Assembly (NCBI GenBank): GCA_017550035.1 | Contig: JAFYLS010000076.1 | Coordinates: 1-35,703 of the forward strand | Direction of reading: 5' to 3' | DNA: 35,703 nucleotides | From: Clostridia bacterium | GTDB taxonomy: Bacteria; Bacillota; Clostridia; Christensenellales; Aristaeellaceae | In this document: positions 31,746 to 35,703 of the stretch, in pieces | Position numbering within the stretch: position 1 is the first letter of the stretch | How the letters are laid out: the number at the start of each line of letters is the position of its first letter | Made by a program: the position numbers and the translations under genes | The notes under the pieces: model-generated | Told to the model about the DNA's origin: nothing | What the model saw: only the letters and a program-made list of their open reading frames with translations | Database searches by the model: none

Positions 31746-32507
31746 TTACTTTTCTCCCTCCGGTACTGTGTCATCCTCCACGCGGTTTCTGGGACTAAGC
31801 ACAATCTCTTCATACACCTGATCCTGTACCACTTCTGCCTTTCCAAGACGAATCATCTCCAGAAGCGCCAGAAACAGGGTTACCACTTCATCCCGGGTAG
31901 GATGATCAGAAAACAGTTCCGTAAACCGGACACAGCCTTTTTTCAATTTCCTGGCGATATGCTTCATGCAGCCGGGAATATCATATTCATCGCGAATGAT
32001 AGGACGAGGCGCATAATGATTTCCCTCTTCCTCTTCTTCATTCACTTTAGCGCGTTCCATAACGCGGGCAAATGCTTTGATCAGCCCACTCAGCGTAAGT
32101 CCGGTCAGTTCAAAACTGGGAGGCGGCAGCGGATATTCCTCCGGCAGCTTGGCAAACATCTGCGCAGCAGCTTGTTCAAAACCTTGCATATCTTCCACCA
32201 TCTGCTTTACCCGCTGATATTCTTCCAGCTGTCGAATCAGTGCCTGTTCTGGGTCTTCCTCCCCTTCTTCCACCCGTACTTTGGGCAGCAGAGAACGGCT
32301 TTTTATTTCAATCAAAGTAGCTGCCATGTTGATAAAAGCACTGGCATCATCCATATCCAAATCAGGCGCATTCTGCACCGACTGAATATACTGGTCCGTA
32401 ACCTCGGACACAAAAATATCCTTGATGTCCACTTTGGCTTTTCCAATCAGGAACAAAAGCATGTCCAGAGGTCCGTCAAACTGACTTAAATGTAATGTAA
32501 GCGCCAT
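31746..32507 (-). CDS. scpA: Segregation and condensation protein A (kleisin)
   Basis: A 253-residue kleisin that bridges the SMC heads in the condensin complex. LSQFDGPLDMLLFLIGKAKVDIKDIFVSEV and FINMAATLIEIKSRSLLP are hallmark segments of the N-terminal part; the C-terminal part ends in a winged helix (TRDEVVTLFLALLEMIRLGKAEVVQ). An acidic linker (about 165-178, with EEEEEG) joins the two, as usual. The ATG is one base behind the stop of the site-2 protease gene, so the three genes form one operon. Confidence 0.97.
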   Translation of the reverse strand: MALTLHLSQFDGPLDMLLFLIGKAKVDIKDIFVSEVTDQYIQSVQNAPDLDMDDASAFINMAATLIEIKSRSLLPKVRVEEGEEDPEQALIRQLEEYQRVKQMVEDMQGFEQAAAQMFAKLPEEYPLPPPSFELTGLTLSGLIKAFARVMERAKVNEEEEEGNHYAPRPIIRDEYDIPGCMKHIARKLKKGCVRFTELFSDHPTRDEVVTLFLALLEMIRLGKAEVVQDQVYEEIVLSPRNRVEDDTVPEGEK

Positions 32508-32508
32508 C

Positions 32509-33303
32509 TTAACTCATCCCAAACAAAGGCAGAATTACAAACAGAATCCCAGACTGAACTGCATAAACTACGGAAGAAATGATCTTCCCGATCCAATTGG
32601 TAGCATAGTTCACTACCAGAAGACCGATAATCAGGAATTGCATCACTCGATAGGGAATCCGGATGCGGTTTTTGAAAAGAATGTTATTGAACAAACGGTA
32701 TCCGTCCAAAGGCGGGAAAGGCAGCAGATTAAAGAGTGCCAAACTCAGATTGCAGATCCCGAAATTTGTCAAAAACCGAAGTACATGCTGCAGCCAAAGC
32801 TGCTTGCCCCCCAGTATTTGAAAAAGATCAAACCCCACATTTTCCTGCCCTGCCTGAAGATAATGATAACCCATGCCATCGCTGCTTAGAAAGAAACTGC
32901 CCAGTTCAGGTGTAAACACTTCTCCTGTAAACATGATGCGAATGATAGTAGAAGAGATGATCACACTGAAAATGTAAAGCAGCAGATTCGTAGCAATCCC
33001 TGCAATGGATACCAGAAAATCATCCCGCCGGAAGTTCCTGAAATTTCGAGGATTGACAGGCACAGGATTGGCCCAACCCACACCGAACAGAAACATGCAG
33101 ATGGTGCCAAACAGATTTAAATGCCGGAGCGGATTAAAGGTAAGCCTTCCCATCATCTGTGCCGTAGGATCTCCGCAGCGAAGCGCCACGTATCCGTGAG
33201 ACAGTTCATGCAGTGTCAGCGCGATCAGCACCGCAGGTGCAGCGTACAGAAATCCAATCAGAAAACCCACAGGATTTTCCTGCAGCTGTGCAAACAGACC
33301 CAT
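32509..33303 (-). CDS. Site-2 protease family membrane metalloprotease (M50)
   Basis: A 264-residue integral membrane protein with zinc motif HELSH (H32, E33, H36) in the first transmembrane segment and the third-ligand motif NLLPFPPLDGYR (D200) in a later one. Four to six hydrophobic segments are visible (about 12-35, 62-80, 97-125, 172-195 and 214-262). It belongs to the short SpoIVFB/YwhC-like branch without PDZ domain. A gene of this type commonly precedes scpAB in clostridia; the substrate is unknown. GGAGGG lies 6 bases before the ATG, with a promoter about 30 bases further upstream. Confidence 0.93.
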   Translation of the reverse strand: MGLFAQLQENPVGFLIGFLYAAPAVLIALTLHELSHGYVALRCGDPTAQMMGRLTFNPLRHLNLFGTICMFLFGVGWANPVPVNPRNFRNFRRDDFLVSIAGIATNLLLYIFSVIISSTIIRIMFTGEVFTPELGSFFLSSDGMGYHYLQAGQENVGFDLFQILGGKQLWLQHVLRFLTNFGICNLSLALFNLLPFPPLDGYRLFNNILFKNRIRIPYRVMQFLIIGLLVVNYATNWIGKIISSVVYAVQSGILFVILPLFGMS

Positions 33304-33333
33304 CTCATCCCTCCTAAATGCACTTGAATATAT

Positions 33334-33362
33334 ATTTTATCATACTTTTTTTAATCCGTAAA
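33334..33362 (-). promoter_or_regulatory. Promoter of the protease-scpAB operon
   Basis: On the minus strand TTTACG (33357-33362) and TAAAAT (33334-33339) are 17 bases apart. The -35 is weak. Confidence 0.55.
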
Positions 33363-33377
33363 GCACAGCAATGCATA

Positions 33378-33407
33378 TAAAAACAGGCTGCCTGTTTGAC
33401 AGCCTGT
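33378..33407 (-). terminator. Intrinsic terminator of the SGNH cluster
   Basis: On the minus strand ACAGGCTG and CAGCCTGT pair around a 9-base loop, followed by TTTTTAT. It begins 16 bases past the stop at 33423. Confidence 0.83.
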
Positions 33408-33422
33408 CTCCTAAAGCGAACC

Positions 33423-34049
33423 TTACAATTCAGCAAATCCTTCCAGCCATTTTTCAGCCATGAATGCATGTCCGCCAATGGTAGGATGTACGCCGTCCTT
33501 GCACCAGCACTCGACGCCAAATTCAGCGCTCATTTTATCAAACGCTTCCTGAAACGGCACAAATACCAACTTAAACTCTTCGGCAAGTTGTTTCACGATC
33601 GATGCACGCTTCTCAACTTCGCTGCGGAAAATATCGTAATAGGGATCCGTACAAACGCCATGCAGACAGAAAGGCTCCATCAGCATGATCTTGCACTCCG
33701 GCAGCCGTTCCAATGTTTCTTTGATCAGCGTACGATAGATGTGCTCAAAACGCTCGGCATCCACACCGTTTCCAATCTCAAGTTCGTGCATCACATCGTT
33801 TACGCCGATCAGAATGCTGACATAATCAGGCTGCAAATTCCAGCAGTCCTTTTTAATTCGGGCATACAGATCAACTATGCGGTTTCCGCTGATGCCTTTA
33901 TTGGTAAACTGATATTCGCCCGGGTTTTCAATTGACAGCTGACCGCCTGCAATCAGCGCATAACCCTGACCAATATAATTATGTTCATCTTCCGAATAAC
34001 TCCGCACTGCATCAGTAATGGAATCTCCAAGAAACAGTACCTTTTTCAC
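33423..34049 (-). CDS. SGNH/GDSL hydrolase (copy 1)
   Basis: A 208-residue esterase-type hydrolase, cytoplasmic by its lack of a signal peptide. The four SGNH blocks are clear: S10 in FLGDSITD, G55 in KGISGNR, N84 in IGVNDV, and D185 with H188 in KDGVHPT. Such proteins usually remove acyl, often acetyl, groups from sugars. The start is GTG, 8 bases behind AAGGAG. It is the last gene in a run with a close paralog 12 bases upstream, an O-acetyltransferase and a further SGNH gene. Acetyl-sugar handling is the likely theme. Confidence 0.95.
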   Translation of the reverse strand: MKKVLFLGDSITDAVRSYSEDEHNYIGQGYALIAGGQLSIENPGEYQFTNKGISGNRIVDLYARIKKDCWNLQPDYVSILIGVNDVMHELEIGNGVDAERFEHIYRTLIKETLERLPECKIMLMEPFCLHGVCTDPYYDIFRSEVEKRASIVKQLAEEFKLVFVPFQEAFDKMSAEFGVECWCKDGVHPTIGGHAFMAEKWLEGFAEL

Positions 34050-34061
34050 GTTACGCGCTCC

Positions 34062-34709
34062 TTATTCTTTAGTTTGAACCAACTTTTCAAAGCCTTCCAT
34101 CCACTTCTTAGCCAGGAAGGCATTTCCGGTCAGCGTAGGATGTACGCCGTCTTCCGCCCACACCTGATATCCGTATTTTTTACTCACTTCGTCCAGGTCT
34201 TTCTGAAGAGGCACAAAAACCATACCAAAGTCTTCTGCTATTTTTCCGACAATTGCGGCACGCTTTTCTGTTTCGCTCCTGAAAGTATCATTGTATTCAT
34301 CATGACCCATGGTATAACCCGGCTGACTGAAGGGTTCCATCAGCATGATTTTGCATTCCGGCAAACGCTCTATCGTTTCTTGGATCAATGTACGATAGAT
34401 ATGGTCAAACCGCTTGGCATCCACGCCGTTTTCTTCTTCCAGTTCATGCCACACGTCATTGACGCCGATCAGAATGCTGATATAATCCGGTTTCAGATTC
34501 CAGCAGTCCTTTTTGATCCGCGCATACAGATCGACAATGCGGTTTCCGCTGATGCCTTTATTGGTGAACTCATATTCACCGGGATGGGCATACGCCAGCT
34601 TTCCGGCCGCCATTTCCGTATAGCCCTGACCGATGTAATGGTGCTCATCTTCCTGATAGGACCGCTGAGCATCCGTGATGGAATCTCCGAGAAAAAGTAC
34701 TTTCTTCAT
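34062..34709 (-). CDS. SGNH/GDSL hydrolase (copy 2)
   Basis: A 215-residue paralog of the gene next to it, with S10, G55, N84, D187 and H190 in the same motifs. Long stretches are nearly identical between the copies, such as GISGNRIVDLYARIKKDCWN and LPECKIMLMEPF, so the duplication is fairly recent. Copies differ mainly around residues 130-145 and near the active-site loop before DGVHPT. The frame is open to 34730, but ATG at 34709 with GGAGAG 5 bases upstream is the start; that site lies inside the end of the acetyltransferase gene. Confidence 0.95.
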   Translation of the reverse strand: MKKVLFLGDSITDAQRSYQEDEHHYIGQGYTEMAAGKLAYAHPGEYEFTNKGISGNRIVDLYARIKKDCWNLKPDYISILIGVNDVWHELEEENGVDAKRFDHIYRTLIQETIERLPECKIMLMEPFSQPGYTMGHDEYNDTFRSETEKRAAIVGKIAEDFGMVFVPLQKDLDEVSKKYGYQVWAEDGVHPTLTGNAFLAKKWMEGFEKLVQTKE

Positions 34710-34722
34710 TTCTGCTCTCCGT

Positions 34723-35361
34723 TTATTCAATTGGTTTGCATCCGGCTAAAATCTCCGGATGATGAATCATGCTGTCCTTGTCCGTAATCACGCGGATCAC
34801 TTTACAGGGCACACCGGCTGCAAAGGTATTGTCTGGAATATCGCGCGTAACTACACTGCCGGCACCGATCACGCATCCATTGCCAATTGTTACGCCGCCG
34901 CAAATTGTTACATTTGCGCCGACCCACACATTATTTCCAATCGTTACAGGTTTTGCATAGCACAAGTGATTGATGTTTCCGTTTTCATCGTACATACATC
35001 CCCGCTCCGACGCAACAAGCGGATGCACAGGCGTCACAATCGTTACATTGGGTCCAAACATGACACCGTCACCAATGATTACTTTGGCATCATCCTGTAC
35101 AGTCAGGTTATAGTTTGCAAAGAACCAATTACCTACTTCGGTATGTTTTCCGTAATGAAAGAAGATTGGACCCTGCATGTACACGCCTTGACCCATTTTT
35201 CCCAGTATTTCGGACAAAATCTGCGTACGCCTCTCGGTTTCTGTTTCAGACAATGCACTGTATTCCCGGCTTAAGTCATGAGAGCGCCGCTTTATTGCCA
35301 CCAACTCCGGAGCACCGGGGTTAAACATGAAGCCGGCAAAAATTCTTTCTTCCTGATTCAT
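34723..35361 (-). CDS. Hexapeptide-repeat sugar O-acetyltransferase (maltose/galactoside type)
   Basis: A 212-residue left-handed beta-helix acetyltransferase that uses acetyl-CoA to acetylate sugar hydroxyls. The N-terminal helical segment (EERIFAGFMFNPGAPELVAI) is the maltose acetyltransferase-associated domain. The hexapeptide repeats run from about 85 to 200 (GDGVMFGPNVTIVTPVHP, IGNNVWVGANVTICGGVTIG, IGAGSVVTRDIPDNTFAAG). H113 in TPVHPLV is the expected catalytic His. The ATG overlaps the upstream SGNH gene's stop (ATGA). Its placement among three SGNH hydrolases suggests linked acetylation and deacetylation of one sugar or glycan. Confidence 0.94.
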   Translation of the reverse strand: MNQEERIFAGFMFNPGAPELVAIKRRSHDLSREYSALSETETERRTQILSEILGKMGQGVYMQGPIFFHYGKHTEVGNWFFANYNLTVQDDAKVIIGDGVMFGPNVTIVTPVHPLVASERGCMYDENGNINHLCYAKPVTIGNNVWVGANVTICGGVTIGNGCVIGAGSVVTRDIPDNTFAAGVPCKVIRVITDKDSMIHHPEILAGCKPIE

Positions 35362-35703
35362 ACGTTATAGGTTCCCTTCAGGATGCTTTCAAGCACAGGT
35401 TTGAGGCCCTTGGCAATCAGCCAGAAGCCAAGATCGGTCGGATGGTCACCGTCCACCAGGCATTCGTCAGCCGCTTCGTTCAGCACAGTACGTCCATCAA
35501 TGAAATAGATGTTCCTATCACCTTCTGCCCGGCGGCGTTCCACACATGCACGCTGGAATTCGCGCTTTTTGTCGCGCTTTTCACGGGATTCTTCATTGTT
35601 CACTTCATACTGTACATGCAAACGGGTACCCAGCAGAATCGGCGTGTCGGGATGATGCTTACGGAAAATATCCAGCATGGGATCCAGGCTGTCAAACAAT
35701 CCA
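35358..35703 (-). CDS. SGNH hydrolase, C-terminal part (cut by window edge)
   Basis: The open frame continues past the window end, so only the last 115 or so residues are seen and the true start is outside. The catalytic C-terminal block VDGDHPTDLGFWLIA carries the Asp and His of the SGNH triad. The preceding part (DTPILLGTRLHVQYEVNN, RRRAEGDRNIYFIDGR) fits the branch in which a jelly-roll precedes the hydrolase, but that cannot be confirmed here. It is unlike the two short SGNH copies downstream. It ends in a 4-base overlap with the acetyltransferase gene, so it belongs to the same operon. Confidence 0.87.
   Translation of the reverse strand, partial: GLFDSLDPMLDIFRKHHPDTPILLGTRLHVQYEVNNEESREKRDKKREFQRACVERRRAEGDRNIYFIDGRTVLNEAADECLVDGDHPTDLGFWLIAKGLKPVLESILKGTYNV

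Noticed and set aside
1..35703. CRISPR array or complete insertion sequence
   Set aside because: No regularly spaced direct repeats and no transposase gene were found.

Overview
The window comes from a Gram-positive anaerobe of the Clostridia type, with moderate GC content. The signs are a B. subtilis/Clostridia-style SOS box at lexA, an scpA-scpB-site-2 protease cluster, an iscR-iscS-iscU operon with a three-Cys IscR, an electron-bifurcating Etf/lactate dehydrogenase operon of the Acetobacterium lctBCD type, AGGAGG ribosome sites with frequent TTG and GTG starts, and no outer-membrane genes. An uncultured gut clostridium is plausible, but the genus cannot be read from the sequence.

Layout, bases 1-4200: the 3' end of RNase P RNA; LexA, divergent from a small Cys-rich protein and sharing an SOS-controlled intergenic region with it; a XerS-like tyrosine recombinase; a 765-base gene-free region holding a dif-like inverted repeat; and a decayed prophage head-module remnant. 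Bases 4200-8300: a minus-strand operon of a UROD/MtaA-family protein and a GH38 alpha-mannosidase, with its own promoter and an 11-4-11 palindrome upstream. Bases 8600-12000: etfB-etfA(ferredoxin)-FAD lactate dehydrogenase.

Bases 12000-21800: a nucleotidyltransferase, tRNA-Pro(GGG) divergent from a prolyl-tRNA editing deacylase, a NagZ-like GH3 enzyme, a SurA/PrsA-like foldase, tadA, a nitroreductase, a secreted metallo-beta-lactamase-fold protein followed by a Cys-rich orphan, and a divergent pair of a MurNAc/GlcNAc-type kinase and murQ. GH3, kinase and MurQ together make up the cytoplasmic steps of peptidoglycan amino-sugar salvage.

Bases 21800-30300 form a long minus-strand run: iscR-iscS-iscU, an HflX GTPase with an unusual JAMM-like N-terminal region, two tandem VanY-type carboxypeptidases, a YprB-like exonuclease, a TPR protein and a DacA-type carboxypeptidase. 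Bases 30400-35703 hold a 2H phosphoesterase, scpB, scpA, a site-2 protease, and a cluster of three SGNH hydrolases with one hexapeptide O-acetyltransferase that runs off the window edge.

Most genes are housekeeping. The points most worth following up are the XerS-like recombinase with its nearby 11-6-11 repeat, the JAMM-HflX fusion, and the prophage head protein carrying a detachable C-terminal module beside a small partner gene.
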